A DNA stretch of 64,000 bases from Hirschia sp964352025 (GCA_964352025.1 CAYGPZ010000001.1:496001-560000), one strand, 5' to 3'; shown: positions 27,431 through 36,489, numbered from the stretch's first letter. Made by a program: numbers and translations. Notes: a model not told the origin generated them from the sequence alone.

Positions 27431-28783
27431 ATGCCAAAGCCAGAATATAAATCTCGCCTCAAAGCATGGCGAACACTTGGATTTCTGAAATCTGAAGAGC
27501 CTTTGACGAATAAAGGGCGCGAGAAATTGCATCGCTTGTCCAACTTACAATTGGCGGCAGCGGCTCGCAATAATAATCATTCAGAACAGGGGCGGCGGTC
27601 CGCAGAAGAGCGTTTATTGCAAATGGGCGGGCAATTATCCGATGCTGATATTATCGTGCCGGGTTTTGTTAAAACGGCAGATTTATCTAGATTGAAAAAA
27701 CGCTTTTTCGGTACGCCGCGAAATATACGTGTTTGGTCAGGTTGGTTGTCATTCTTGTGGTTCGCATGTGCTTTCGCTGCAATTGCCTATTCCTCCGAGA
27801 TGGAAACAGATGCTCTGATTGAAGCAAAAGATGCGGGGATTATTTCTATAGAAGATTTCTATAATTCTGATCGTGACCTGACAGATGAAGAATTTGAAGA
27901 AGCCTATGCTACGGGTGCTATGCGCATTAATGCGTTTCAAAGCCAAAACGCACTACGGGACTGGTTATTGGTTCAAGCAGAGGTAACGCCGACAGGACAA
28001 AAAATGAAATTCTATGAAGGCGTGGGGTCCACGTTTATCATACTTCTTATGATCTCGGTTTTGCTTTGGTTTTTGTTTGCCGTATTTCGAGGCCAGCCAG
28101 CGCGGATATTATTGTTGCGCAAATTCAACGATAAGAAAGTCTCTAAATCCCTCTCTCATGTAATCACGAGCCAGATCGCACCATTTGGACATACGACAAC
28201 GCTTTCAGATAAGTTTTTCAAAAAGTCAGCATGGTCTTGGTTGTGGGAAATGATCCCGCGACACTGGGCGCTAATAATAATAACACCTGTGTGGATGGTT
28301 TTTAGACTATTCTTCCGGCAATTTAACCGCGCAAAATGGGGCCCCGTCTGGGTTGGGTCAGCGCGAAATTATCGGCATTTGGCAAAACGATTACGGGATC
28401 GAATTCCACTTAATTTCATTGTGTCCTGTTCGTCGAGCAAAGAAGCTTTCATGGTGCGGACACATGATGATTGGTGGCAGGAAGTCATAAAGATGATCAT
28501 GAATTCATCGGATGTGATCGTGGTCGATTTATCCAATGTGACATCAGGTACGGAATGGGAATTGGAAAGGCTGGACGCCACGGGTATGTGGGAACGCGCT
28601 ATTTTTATTTCGAATGTCGAAAATGTTGTGCAGGCGCTTGAATCCATTTCGTCCTATTCGTGGCAGGACAAAGTGCGCTTGTATAATTATGATAAAGTCG
28701 GTGAATTTGATCGAGATGAAAAAGCGCAATTTCGAGAGGATATGCTCTCCAAAATATCACAAACGGCTTTGACATATATATGA
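27431..28783 (+). CDS. Membrane protein with a C-terminal TIR-like/Rossmann-like domain
   Basis: This is a 450-residue protein of no family I can name. Two clear membrane segments (about residues 100-120, WLSFLWFACAFAAIAYSS, and 203-222, FIILLMISVLLWFLFAVF) enclose a charged loop of about 80 residues. A third hydrophobic stretch lies near 280. Two cytosolic modules follow: PARILLLRKFNDKKVSKSL with FGHTTTLSDKFF, and a C-terminal domain with FIVSCSSSKE and SDVIVVDLSNVTSGTEWELE, a pattern seen in TIR- and deoxyribosyltransferase-like folds. The ATG has GGAGG 8 bases upstream. An effector or signalling role is inference. Confidence 0.65.
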   Translation: MPKPEYKSRLKAWRTLGFLKSEEPLTNKGREKLHRLSNLQLAAAARNNNHSEQGRRSAEERLLQMGGQLSDADIIVPGFVKTADLSRLKKRFFGTPRNIRVWSGWLSFLWFACAFAAIAYSSEMETDALIEAKDAGIISIEDFYNSDRDLTDEEFEEAYATGAMRINAFQSQNALRDWLLVQAEVTPTGQKMKFYEGVGSTFIILLMISVLLWFLFAVFRGQPARILLLRKFNDKKVSKSLSHVITSQIAPFGHTTTLSDKFFKKSAWSWLWEMIPRHWALIIITPVWMVFRLFFRQFNRAKWGPVWVGSARNYRHLAKRLRDRIPLNFIVSCSSSKEAFMVRTHDDWWQEVIKMIMNSSDVIVVDLSNVTSGTEWELERLDATGMWERAIFISNVENVVQALESISSYSWQDKVRLYNYDKVGEFDRDEKAQFREDMLSKISQTALTYI

Positions 28784-28861
28784 CTAGCCTGAAGCAATGC
28801 GGGATAGACTAAGCACCACTTCAGGGAAAGCCACTCTACTAACTCGGGGGAAAGTTAGGTT

Positions 28862-29287
28862 TTAGAGGTCTGCACCGCCCCACAGGACGGAATACTCTTC
28901 ACAGTGTACGAGAACACTTTTGAAACTTGATAGGTCGACGCTGTCTGGAATTTTGTATTCCTGCGTGCCCTGTGTATTGGTGAGTTCACCAATGTTGATA
29001 GATCCGTTCACCGCAGTTTTTCCATTCACATCTGAAATCGTTTGAGGAGAAAGGAAAACTTTCAGGTCAGGTCCTTTTTTCGCTTTGAAGTCATCACTAA
29101 AGCGAATGAACGTCGCGCCATCACGTTCAACGATCGTGTAGCTGCCTTTGATGGATTTTTGCTTCTTGATGAATGTGTGCTCGACCGATGCAGGTGCTTC
29201 CGCATGTGCAACCGATACCGGTGCAATGATGTTGATTGCAGTGACAGAAGAAAGAACAATCGCAGTAGAAAGAATTATAGAACGCAT
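28862..29287 (-). CDS. Secreted DM13-domain protein
   Basis: This is a 141-residue exported protein. A signal peptide of about 30 residues (ends VSVAHAEA) precedes a DM13 domain running from SIKGSYTIVERDG through PDLKVFLSPQ and EYKIPDSVDLSSFKSVLVHC to the family's end motif VLWGGADL. DM13 domains are proposed to carry electron transfer at cell surfaces, with the conserved Cys (VLVHC) as the redox position; that role is unproven here. An ATG five codons upstream (29302) is an alternative start. Confidence 0.85.
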   Translation of the reverse strand: MRSIILSTAIVLSSVTAINIIAPVSVAHAEAPASVEHTFIKKQKSIKGSYTIVERDGATFIRFSDDFKAKKGPDLKVFLSPQTISDVNGKTAVNGSINIGELTNTQGTQEYKIPDSVDLSSFKSVLVHCEEYSVLWGGADL

Positions 29288-29427
29288 TTTTAATCTCGCC
29301 ATGTTTGGGCATTGAAGCCTTGGGGTATGATTAGAATATGCACACTGGAGAGATTGTATTCAAATAAAGTGACTTCACGGTTTCGCGCGTTGATGTCACG
29401 AAATTTGTGAAGTCTTGTGAAGTGATA

Positions 29428-29892
29428 TCAAGAGCGTTCGGTATTGGTGATTATTTCTGTCGTGACTGAGTTTGCAATAAAACATTGTTCATGGGCTGCG
29501 TGATGTAGCTTGGCGACAAGGTCTTGTGCTGGACGGTTACCCTCATATTCAACAAAAGGACTGAGCGTGACCTGTGTGACGGCCATTTTCCCTTTTGAGT
29601 TTTTTCTCAAAATGCCGATCGCTTTATCTTCGTATGAATTGACGACAAGGCCAGCATCGCGGGCAAGGTGAAGGTAAAATAACATGTGGCAGCTGGAGAG
29701 TGATGCAACAAAGGCTTCTTCAGGGTCTACATTTTCTTCAGTAGAATAGGGAGCTGGAACAATACTTGGCGATGGTGAGGCAGGCACTATTAAGCCACCG
29801 TCAAATTCCCATTCATGTGCACGAGAGTATTTGTTGGCACTAAAATCTTCGCCGTTACGATGCCATTTAACGGTCGCGAAATGATTTGCCAT
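29428..29892 (-). CDS. OsmC-family protein, probable peroxidase
   Basis: This is a 154-residue protein matching the OsmC/Ohr fold. The catalytic Cys pair is visible in SLSSCHMLFY and HEQCFIANSV, and the Glu/Arg network is partly seen in DPEEAFVASL. Family members reduce organic hydroperoxides through the two Cys. The substrate is not defined. The start is an ATG at 29892. The preceding terminator separates it from the DUF2853 gene. Confidence 0.88.
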   Translation of the reverse strand: MANHFATVKWHRNGEDFSANKYSRAHEWEFDGGLIVPASPSPSIVPAPYSTEENVDPEEAFVASLSSCHMLFYLHLARDAGLVVNSYEDKAIGILRKNSKGKMAVTQVTLSPFVEYEGNRPAQDLVAKLHHAAHEQCFIANSVTTEIITNTERS

Positions 29893-29906
29893 GCTGAAGT
29901 TCCAAT

Positions 29907-29943
29907 AAAAAACGGGTACCGATTCGATATCAGTACCCGTTTT
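29907..29943 (-). terminator. Rho-independent terminator after the DUF2853 gene
   Basis: On the minus strand an 11-base stem (AAAACGGGTAC/GTACCCGTTTT) is followed by further T. It lies between the DUF2853 stop and the OsmC start. Confidence 0.75.
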
Positions 29944-29967
29944 GAAATTCTAGCGAATTTCGGACAT

Positions 29968-30312
29968 CTATTTTTTGTAGATGCCTTCTTTCTTGAAGTG
30001 TTTGGCAAGAAGATAATAAACCACTGCGCGGAATTTGTTGCGCTCTGACTTACCATATTGCTCAATGACTGCGTTAATCGCTGTGTCGAGATCTGGACCG
30101 TCTTTTAGGCCTAACTTCTTGATTAAGAAGTTGTTTTTTACAGTCGCAATTTCGTTTGGATCCGTCGCCGAAACAGTTGAAGAATCCTTATTGTAGATTG
30201 AAGGACCACAACCGATTGTGACTTTGGTTAGAAAGTCCATATCCGGTGTTACGCCACACTTGTCTTTTAGATCCGCTGCATATTTTTGGATCAGTTCGTC
30301 GCGCTTACTCAT
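29968..30312 (-). CDS. DUF2853 family protein
   Basis: This is a 114-residue protein that matches DUF2853: the N-terminal helix DELIQKYAADLKDKCGV, then the basic centre NFLIKKLGLKDG and the end YLLAKHFKKEGIYKK. The family is small, helical and of unknown role. I chose the ATG at 30312 because GGAGG lies 5 bases upstream; a second start four codons earlier has no site. Confidence 0.85.
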   Translation of the reverse strand: MSKRDELIQKYAADLKDKCGVTPDMDFLTKVTIGCGPSIYNKDSSTVSATDPNEIATVKNNFLIKKLGLKDGPDLDTAINAVIEQYGKSERNKFRAVVYYLLAKHFKKEGIYKK

Positions 30313-30435
30313 TTTCCCCTCCAATGTGGAATCAATTGCAATTAACCAAGACTTTCAATTAATTTTCGTCACTTGGCAACAGGGGACAACAGTAGGCGAT
30401 ACAGCGCGCTTTTTAAGGCCAGAAATCCGCGTATT

Positions 30436-30846
30436 CTAATAGAGTCTTTTTGCACGTACTCGAATTGGTTTTGGCTGCGGTGCAGGCGCAATTAAGTCAT
30501 TCAAAAAACGAGATATGTCTGGCAATTTGGGGCCTTTTCCTGAGTGGTCATCATCATCGTCTTTTTTGCCAAAGCGATGCATGATTGCGATGCCCATTTG
30601 AATAGATGCAAATGTAAGCCCTAGGAAAAAGGTTAGAACGAAAAGTGCGCTGCCGCCGACATCCGATGCCAAAATCACAGTTTTTAGGCTAGCAATATTA
30701 AACGCAAGCAGGCCGCCAACGAAGAATATTGCGAATGCAAATCCTGATAAAGCTTTTCCAAGCAACCACATAAGTACGCTAGAGGTTTCATCCTTGGGCG
30801 AAGCGTGAGCTTTTAGTTGCTCAGGAGGTATTTGAAGATCAACCAT
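30436..30846 (-). CDS. Small protein with two membrane segments
   Basis: This is a 136-residue protein with two hydrophobic segments (GFAFAIFFVGGLLAFNIAS and ALFVLTFFLGLTFASIQ), a run of five Asp (KKDDDDDHSG) and a basic, Pro-rich tail (QPKPIRVRAKRLY). I chose the ATG at 30846 because the longer frame begins with a TTG. No family is recognised. Confidence 0.6.
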   Translation of the reverse strand: MVDLQIPPEQLKAHASPKDETSSVLMWLLGKALSGFAFAIFFVGGLLAFNIASLKTVILASDVGGSALFVLTFFLGLTFASIQMGIAIMHRFGKKDDDDDHSGKGPKLPDISRFLNDLIAPAPQPKPIRVRAKRLY

Positions 30847-30957
30847 AGCTTTAATATAGGTATGGATTTGGATATTCCAACGACTTTTTTTCAAACAAGC
30901 TTAAATAGGGAGCGAATGTTTAAAGAAGCGGCAGGACGAATAGATAGCGAATTATGA

Positions 30958-31578
30958 TCAGATGAGCGAGTAGTTGAAAGAAATCGATATCCGAAAGTCT
31001 TCACCCATATTAGCCGTCACTTCGTGGCGAAGCCAGCTTTCCCACATCATGACACTTCCTGCCTCAGGCTTTTCATAGATAAATCTTTGCGCGGATTTAG
31101 GCGCTGATTTTGTAAGACTAGGCGCGTTCATCATCATGGGTAGGCGTGGATCTTCTAGTTTAAGCGCGCCCGCACCTTTAGGTGTTTTGACATAATATGT
31201 GCCAGAAATAACCGAATGAGGGTGGATATGGCCAGAGTGGGCAGCCAGAGGGTTTAGGATATTGATCCAGAAACTATCCATTTCCCATTTAGCCTTGCCG
31301 ATATCCATATGGCTGGCTGTTGCAAACTCATTGGCTTTTGAATCGAGCTTTTGTTTTAGGTCGTCGAAAATGCTGGCACGTGCTGGTAGATCATTAAGCG
31401 AAGCGTAGGAGGTGTAACCATCATAACGGTTTTCTTCACACCATTTCTGACCTGCCTCGTCATCTTCGGCTATCTGTAAACAGGCTGTCTCGAGGTCTTT
31501 GTTAAATTCAGCCCAACCATCATCTTGCGCGAAGCTATCTCGCAAGAATTGAGTAACGAACAATGATTGGACTGTCAT
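30958..31578 (-). CDS. Putative 2-oxoglutarate/Fe(II) oxygenase (TIGR02466/PF13759 type)
   Basis: This is a 206-residue protein. The iron-ligand region HIHPHSVISGTYYVKTP and the C-terminal WLRHEVTANMGEDFRISISFN (His and Arg) match the 2OG-Fe(II) oxygenase family found in marine bacteria and phages. The N-terminal half is less conserved. The substrate is unknown; the family is proposed to act on proteins or nucleotides. The gene ends near sspB upstream on the same strand, with a 33-base gap. Confidence 0.8.
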   Translation of the reverse strand: MTVQSLFVTQFLRDSFAQDDGWAEFNKDLETACLQIAEDDEAGQKWCEENRYDGYTSYASLNDLPARASIFDDLKQKLDSKANEFATASHMDIGKAKWEMDSFWINILNPLAAHSGHIHPHSVISGTYYVKTPKGAGALKLEDPRLPMMMNAPSLTKSAPKSAQRFIYEKPEAGSVMMWESWLRHEVTANMGEDFRISISFNYSLI

Positions 31579-31611
31579 TGGGACAAGCCTTTTTGAAAAA
31601 ACGAGGCTTTT

Positions 31612-32136
31612 CTATTTGCGACGGAATGCATCTAGAGAGACAACTGTACCTTCAGGAGCATCTTCTGATGTTTTGATTTCTTCCTTCACTTCAGAGGCAT
31701 CATCTTCTTCATAAATTTCGATTTGTTGTCCGTCTTCGATAAGGGCCGTTGTGCCAAGTTCAAAAACTAACCCGTAATTGACTGATGGATCCACGAAGCG
31801 CGTAATTGCTGTGTAAGGAATAACAAGGTGCTGAGGGACACCGCCAAATTTGAGAACAATCTCGAATTTGTCATCGTGGACTTCAAGGTCCCAATATTGA
31901 TGCTGAACGACAATTGTCATTTCTTCTGGGAAACGATCTTTAATCGCATCCGCCATGCTGATGCCTGGCGCAGATGTTTTGAAAGTTATGTAGAAATGAT
32001 GCCCACCAGGAAGGGATTCACCTTTGGCGGCAAACTTCAATGCTTCACGCATGACACCTTTAAGCGCAGCTTCGGAAAGCGCTTTATAGCCAATTAGGTC
32101 GTCTGAGTTTCCAGAACCCATTCCATCTTTAGTCAT
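31612..32136 (-). CDS. sspB: SspB-type ClpXP adaptor
   Basis: This is a 174-residue protein. Family members tether ssrA-tagged substrates to ClpXP. The alphaproteobacterial SspB core is visible (HHFYITFKTSAPG, FPEEMTIVVQHQYWDLEV, LKFGGVPQHLVIPY), followed by an acidic linker (EEDDASEVKEE) and a short C-terminal ClpX-binding segment (VVSLDAFRRK). I chose the ATG at 32136 because GGAG lies about 9 bases upstream. The tmRNA gene in this window supplies the tag its substrates carry. Confidence 0.9.
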   Translation of the reverse strand: MTKDGMGSGNSDDLIGYKALSEAALKGVMREALKFAAKGESLPGGHHFYITFKTSAPGISMADAIKDRFPEEMTIVVQHQYWDLEVHDDKFEIVLKFGGVPQHLVIPYTAITRFVDPSVNYGLVFELGTTALIEDGQQIEIYEEDDASEVKEEIKTSEDAPEGTVVSLDAFRRK

Positions 32137-32330
32137 CAACCATTCTCCAGCAGGATTTGACACCAGCAATTAAGCAGCTTGGCGGCGGCGTCAATACCGT
32201 TCTTTTGGTGGGCGAGCGTTTTTGGTTAATTTCGCTCTTGTATCGGATGAACATGTAAGCGCAGATATCCCCAATTATAACATATATCTGTCTTGCGTGA
32301 AACCGGGACGAATGAAGCCTAATTATGTGC

Positions 32331-32792
32331 CTAGCCACATTGCTTGTGCATCCAAGTCTTTAAATTTGTTAGCTTATCCCAGCTAAACGCGTCATCTGTT
32401 GAGCCATGTTTATCCAAGTACTCTAGTTTTTGACGTGCTTCTTCCAGAGTGGGAGTGTGTCCAATTGGAACCCACCACATGACAAAATGAGCCATTTCCA
32501 TCTGAGGGAACCAATCTTCTTTTTTATCGTAGATTTTTTTGTGAACAGTGTTCCAGACAAAGTGTTCTAGGTCTTCGGGTGATTCCCATATGGACATATT
32601 GACCAACATCCGTGGATCATCACTCCAAGGTGATTTAACCAAAGAATCGTCTTCTTCGGTGTAGCGCCAGACAAAGCCTTTGCTACGTTCAGCCACATAG
32701 TTGACCGTATCAATATTGTCCGTGAAAGCAGCCATTTTAGAGTCGTCTATGTCGTACAGTGCGCGTGCGATATTAAGTTGTGCTAGGTGCAT
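32331..32792 (-). CDS. DUF3291 family protein
   Basis: This is a 153-residue protein that matches DUF3291: MHLAQLNIARALYD, then SKGFVWRYTEED, MLVNMSIWESPEDLEHFVW and VMWWVPIGHTPTLEEA. It resembles a dimeric alpha-beta barrel like monooxygenases of the ABM fold. The function is unknown. I chose the ATG at 32792; the longer frame begins with a GTG five codons earlier. Confidence 0.85.
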   Translation of the reverse strand: MHLAQLNIARALYDIDDSKMAAFTDNIDTVNYVAERSKGFVWRYTEEDDSLVKSPWSDDPRMLVNMSIWESPEDLEHFVWNTVHKKIYDKKEDWFPQMEMAHFVMWWVPIGHTPTLEEARQKLEYLDKHGSTDDAFSWDKLTNLKTWMHKQCG

Positions 32793-32883
32793 TTTTTTTG
32801 CGCTCACATAAATTCAAAAGGCGAATTAGATTGAATTCTAATAATTATGGTGAGACCAAACAACGGCCTCACCACAGTTTAAT

Positions 32884-34167
32884 TTATTTGTTCAACGCTT
32901 GATCTAAGTCTGCGATGAGATCGTCAGCATCTTCAATACCAATTGATATCCGAACAAGGTTTGGCGCCGCACCGGCAGCCATTTTTTCTGCATCGGTCAA
33001 TTGGCTGTGTGTCGTAGATGCAGGGTGAATGATGAGTGACTTAGCATCACCTAGGTTCGCAACATGGCTGAACAGTTCGAGCTTTTCGATAAGCGCCACA
33101 CATGCATCGTGTCCGCCTTTAAGTTGAACTGTGAACAGGCCACCAGCACCTTTAGGGCATATTTTAGCAACACGGCTGTGATATGGAGAAGATGGAAGAC
33201 CTGCATAAGTCACAGATTCGACATGCTCATTCTTTTCTAGCCAAGCGGCTACAATTTCAGCATTTTTCACGTGTTCACGCATACGCAATGAAAGCGTTTC
33301 AACACCCATAAGTGTGTAGTGTGCGCCTTGTGGGTTCATTGTCATACCAAGGTCGCGAAGTCCGATTGCGATACCGTGGAATGTAAAGGCCATTGGACCC
33401 AAAGCCTCGGCAAAAACAAGGCCGTGATAAGCTGGTTCAGGCTGAGAGAGTGATGGAAACTTATCAGAAGCCATCCAGTCAAATTTACCTGAGTCGATGA
33501 CAACACCACCCGTAACCGAGCCATTACCAGTCAGGTATTTCGTCGTTGAGTGAACAACCAACGTTGCACCGTGCTCAATCGGGTTACACAAATATGGTGT
33601 CGCCGTTGTGTTGTCGACAATCAGCGGGATGCCAGCGGCATCTGATACTTTTGCGATTGCATCTAAATCTGTGATGTATCCGCCCGGGTTTGCTATACTC
33701 TCACAAAAGACTGCACGTGTATTTTCATCAACTGCGTCAGCGACTGCTTGCGTGTCATCAAAATCAACAAATTTAGCAGACCAACCAAAGCGTTTAATTG
33801 TCTGCGAAAATTGAGTGAGTGTTCCACCATAAAGCCGAGTAGAAGCGACGACATTCTTGCCCGGTCCCATCAAAGGGAAGAGGGCCATCAATTGCGCAGC
33901 ATGACCAGATGAGCAACACACAGCACCAGCACCACCTTCTAGAGCAGCAAGGCGTTCCTGAAGCGCACCAACCGTTGGGTTTGTCAGGCGTGAATAGATG
34001 TAGCCAACTTCTTTAAGGGCAAACAGGTTTGCTGCGTGCTCAGCGCTGTTGAATACAAATGCCGTGGATTGATAAATTGGTGTGTTGCGAGCACCTGTCG
34101 CAGGATCTGGCGCAGCGCCAGCGTGAAGTTGACGTGTTGTGAAGCCAAGCTGAGGAGTCTCTGTCAT
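32884..34167 (-). CDS. metY: O-acetylhomoserine aminocarboxypropyltransferase (sulfhydrylase)
   Basis: This is a 427-residue PLP enzyme of the Cys/Met metabolism family. It makes homocysteine (or methionine) from O-acetylhomoserine and sulfide. The PLP Lys is in VVHSTTKYLTGNGSVTGG, and the phosphate-binding area is in CCSSGHAAQLMALF. The N-terminal TRQLHAGAAPDPATGARNTP and the overall length are typical of MetY rather than MetB/MetC. I saw no SAM-II-like riboswitch in the 125-base upstream gap. GGGCGGA lies 8 bases before the ATG. Confidence 0.92.
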   Translation of the reverse strand: MTETPQLGFTTRQLHAGAAPDPATGARNTPIYQSTAFVFNSAEHAANLFALKEVGYIYSRLTNPTVGALQERLAALEGGAGAVCCSSGHAAQLMALFPLMGPGKNVVASTRLYGGTLTQFSQTIKRFGWSAKFVDFDDTQAVADAVDENTRAVFCESIANPGGYITDLDAIAKVSDAAGIPLIVDNTTATPYLCNPIEHGATLVVHSTTKYLTGNGSVTGGVVIDSGKFDWMASDKFPSLSQPEPAYHGLVFAEALGPMAFTFHGIAIGLRDLGMTMNPQGAHYTLMGVETLSLRMREHVKNAEIVAAWLEKNEHVESVTYAGLPSSPYHSRVAKICPKGAGGLFTVQLKGGHDACVALIEKLELFSHVANLGDAKSLIIHPASTTHSQLTDAEKMAAGAAPNLVRISIGIEDADDLIADLDQALNK

Positions 34168-34292
34168 ATTATTCCGCCCAATATATTAGAATTTTCATCC
34201 AAACTACGTTTTGCTTTTGCAAATGTCCAACGACAAATTGGGAACATAGGTGGTTCTAGGGCGTAGCCTAAAATGCATTTGAGCGAAGCGAC

Positions 34293-34997
34293 CTAAGAGG
34301 GCGTGTTTTTATAATATTGGCGCGCTAAAAATTTGGGAGATAAACCAAGAAAATATCCCGTTAGCAGTAAGAAATTGGATATTTGATTTTTCAGGACCCC
34401 ATCTTTTAAAAACTTGCGAGAGCTTGTTGTGATGGGAGAATTCGATTTCCGGACTTTCCCGATTTTACAGGCTAGCTTCCTTAGCGCGACATCCTCAAAA
34501 AGTGGGATAGGTGGGCATCCGCCTAAATTTTTATATTCACTGCGCCGCATAAAAAAAGCTTGATCCCCGAATGTCGTTATCCGGCTATCAAATTTGCTTA
34601 GGAATGCGTACAGCTTCAATAAGGTGTGGGGTTGTTCAAAGCGAATAGGGAAGCAGCCCAATGCGACGTCAGTATCGGATAAAATAGAGTGGATTTGCTG
34701 AATGCAATCAGCCGGTAATATGCTGTCTGCATGAATGATCCAGACAATGTCACCCTGCGCTTGAGCCACAGCTGTAGAGATTTGCTGGCCGCGTCCTTTG
34801 GGGCTGCTTATATATTTTATACGGTTGTTTTCTCGCGCAAGTGTCGGCGTTTTATCGCAGCCACCGCCATCACTAATGATGATTTCGTGAACTTCGAACT
34901 GCTCGATCTGAGTTATCAATCGGCGCAAATTTTCTAGATCATTAAAAACAGGAATAATGACGCTGATATTTTTATTTAAGGGCGCATCATTTGGCAT
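34293..34997 (-). CDS. Family 2 glycosyltransferase, TIGR04283 type
   Basis: This is a 234-residue cytosolic GT-A enzyme. It has the NTP-sugar site ISVIIPVFNDLENLRRLI, SDGGGCDKTPTLA and the DXD-type region IIHADSILPADC, with PPIPLFEDVALRKL as acceptor-side residues. It matches the TIGR04283 group, sometimes annotated as arsenosugar biosynthesis; the usual partner genes are absent here, so that role is not supported. It follows the SRPBCC gene with a 12-base gap. Confidence 0.85.
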   Translation of the reverse strand: MPNDAPLNKNISVIIPVFNDLENLRRLITQIEQFEVHEIIISDGGGCDKTPTLARENNRIKYISSPKGRGQQISTAVAQAQGDIVWIIHADSILPADCIQQIHSILSDTDVALGCFPIRFEQPHTLLKLYAFLSKFDSRITTFGDQAFFMRRSEYKNLGGCPPIPLFEDVALRKLACKIGKVRKSNSPITTSSRKFLKDGVLKNQISNFLLLTGYFLGLSPKFLARQYYKNTPS

Positions 34998-35009
34998 TAG
35001 TTATCTTAA

Positions 35010-35642
35010 TCAGGGTTGAGTATTATGAATTCGCTCAGATTCATTTTTGACGGATTTGAGTATACGAGGCGTATCTTTATTCAATGACCGCCTCAAGGCA
35101 AATCCGGGGATTGGGAGCGAGGTAGCCAGTTGTGATTGGTAATGTAGGCGGGTTTTGTTTTGTTCTGGCAATTCTTCAAACCTCCAAACACCTTGCATAA
35201 CTTTTAAATCGCCACCGACACGGTCGAATGCGATTTCTTCGTGTGTGACGTAATGTGTTTGGAATTCGTTGCGTGTCTTAGGAAAGAGGCGGCTCAAAGA
35301 AAACACATGGCGTCTAATATCGGTCTTTAGTTCGCCGTCATCAGTTTTTTCTTCTTCCAAAACTTCACATTTTTTCAATTTGGGAACAATTTTGGGGGCG
35401 TTGGGGCAGTCAATCATGACATTCCAAACAACTTCCACAGGCGCTTCGATGTCGATAGCTCCTCTGATTTGAGCAGCTTTAACTCCATCTTCATTGCGGC
35501 CGGCTTTGACGGAAACAAAAGGTTTGCCGTTTTCTATGAGGCTTATTTCTTCAGCTGAATATTGGTCTTCTGCATGTGCGGTCATTGGGAGCATGATTAA
35601 GCACATGAAAATCGTTAAAGAGATTTGAAATGCACGCACCAT
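35010..35642 (-). CDS. Exported SRPBCC/START-like protein
   Basis: This is a 210-residue protein with a signal peptide (hydrophobic run ending MLPMTAHA) and a START/polyketide-cyclase-like fold: GAIDIEAPVEVVWNVMIDC, then the strands VFSLSRLFPKTRNEFQTHYV and KVMQGVWRFEEL. Such proteins bind lipids or other hydrophobic ligands in the envelope. It probably forms a two-gene unit with the glycosyltransferase. I chose the ATG at 35642; the longer frame starts at a TTG. Confidence 0.8.
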   Translation of the reverse strand: MVRAFQISLTIFMCLIMLPMTAHAEDQYSAEEISLIENGKPFVSVKAGRNEDGVKAAQIRGAIDIEAPVEVVWNVMIDCPNAPKIVPKLKKCEVLEEEKTDDGELKTDIRRHVFSLSRLFPKTRNEFQTHYVTHEEIAFDRVGGDLKVMQGVWRFEELPEQNKTRLHYQSQLATSLPIPGFALRRSLNKDTPRILKSVKNESERIHNTQP

Positions 35643-35782
35643 ATTGATCAAGCCAGACCTGTAATTAAGGGGTTAAGGTGCGGTGAGTTTGAAGAGAAAA
35701 CCCATTATTGCAACTCACATTTGCGTCATCACGGATGTCGGACAGGTCCGCATTATGTTTTATTTTCATTTTGAAGAGTAAG

Positions 35783-36098
35783 TGGAAGCTTCTGTTGCCA
35801 GGTGCTTCCGAACCCCGCCTAGAGTGCTAATAGTCCCTAGGAGTTTATGCGGTTTGTTCGCACAGCTTACGCTGCGAGAAGCTCACCTTCAGCAAAGTTG
35901 TCATTTGCAACTATTTGCGATTGGGCTTCTAACGGGGCCCATTCGAACGAAATACAAGTCTTTACACGTCCGTCGATCCTATTTCGGCCCCAAATCCAAC
36001 TGCCAAATGAACAGGATAATTTGGTGGAGCCGCCGGGTACCGCCCCCGGGTCCGAGCCGTTTATTACACATGGGTTTATCGTTATAGTTCCGAAGAAC
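35783..36098 (-). ncRNA. ssrA: Permuted two-piece tmRNA (ssrA)
   Basis: This RNA rescues stalled ribosomes and adds a degradation tag. Reading the minus strand, the acceptor piece comes first: a T-arm containing GGACCCGGGGGCGGTACCC, then CGGCTCC-ACCA ending at 36022. A 30-base spacer (35992-36021) is removed in maturation. The coding piece starts GGGGCCGAAATAGG at 35991. GGGGCCG and CGGCTCC form the 7-base acceptor stem (one G-U). The tag ORF at 35867-35908 encodes ANDNFAEGELLAA plus stop. Candidate promoter: TTTTCC (36134-36129), 17 bases, TATATT (36111-36106). A GGAAGC/GCTTCC hairpin (35784-35809) lies near the 3' end. Exact ends are inferred. Confidence 0.93.
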
Positions 36099-36124
36099 AT
36101 GACTAATATAGGTGTTAATCCTTA

Positions 36125-36489
36125 ATAGGAAAAGCATTTGCGCAGAGAAAAATGTAAAAAGAACAGAATTATATGTGCGAATCGATAATTGAAGTGAAAA
36201 TTAAGTATAGTTTGTCGGTGTATGTATAAAAAAAATAATGGGCAAATTAACCCAGAATATTTCAGTTTGTTCTGTTGCTTAGTTGCGGTCTGTTGTTTTG
36301 GACATCTTGGAATTAACTAACACGATTTCGTAATTTTGTGATTCTATAGTAAGGTATTGTTCATCAACGTGGACAAATGCCCCGAGTGCATGTCCGAATT
36401 GAAACAGAAATTGCTGTTTTTCTGATTTTGAATCGGCTGTGTGAATAAATGAATACACAAATAGAGGGTGTTGAATGCGTTGTGACAAA
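36125..36489. other. AT-rich non-coding stretch
   Basis: This lies between the tmRNA promoter and the small gene at 36507. A minus-strand frame of 69 codons (36279-36488) starts only with a TTG, has no ribosome site and runs into the next gene's start, so I do not call it. I see nothing else definite. Confidence 0.5.

Noticed and set aside
34168..34292. Possible SAM-II riboswitch ahead of metY
   Set aside because: I looked for the conserved pseudoknot core on the minus strand and did not find it; a few small stems remain that are too weak to call.
35867..36100. A 77-codon minus-strand frame ending ANDNFAEGELLAA
   Set aside because: It is the tag-coding piece of the permuted tmRNA read through the acceptor piece, not a protein gene.
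36279..36488. A 69-codon minus-strand frame next to the tmRNA promoter
   Set aside because: It begins with a TTG, has no ribosome site, no internal early ATG and overlaps the start region of the well-supported gene at 36507.
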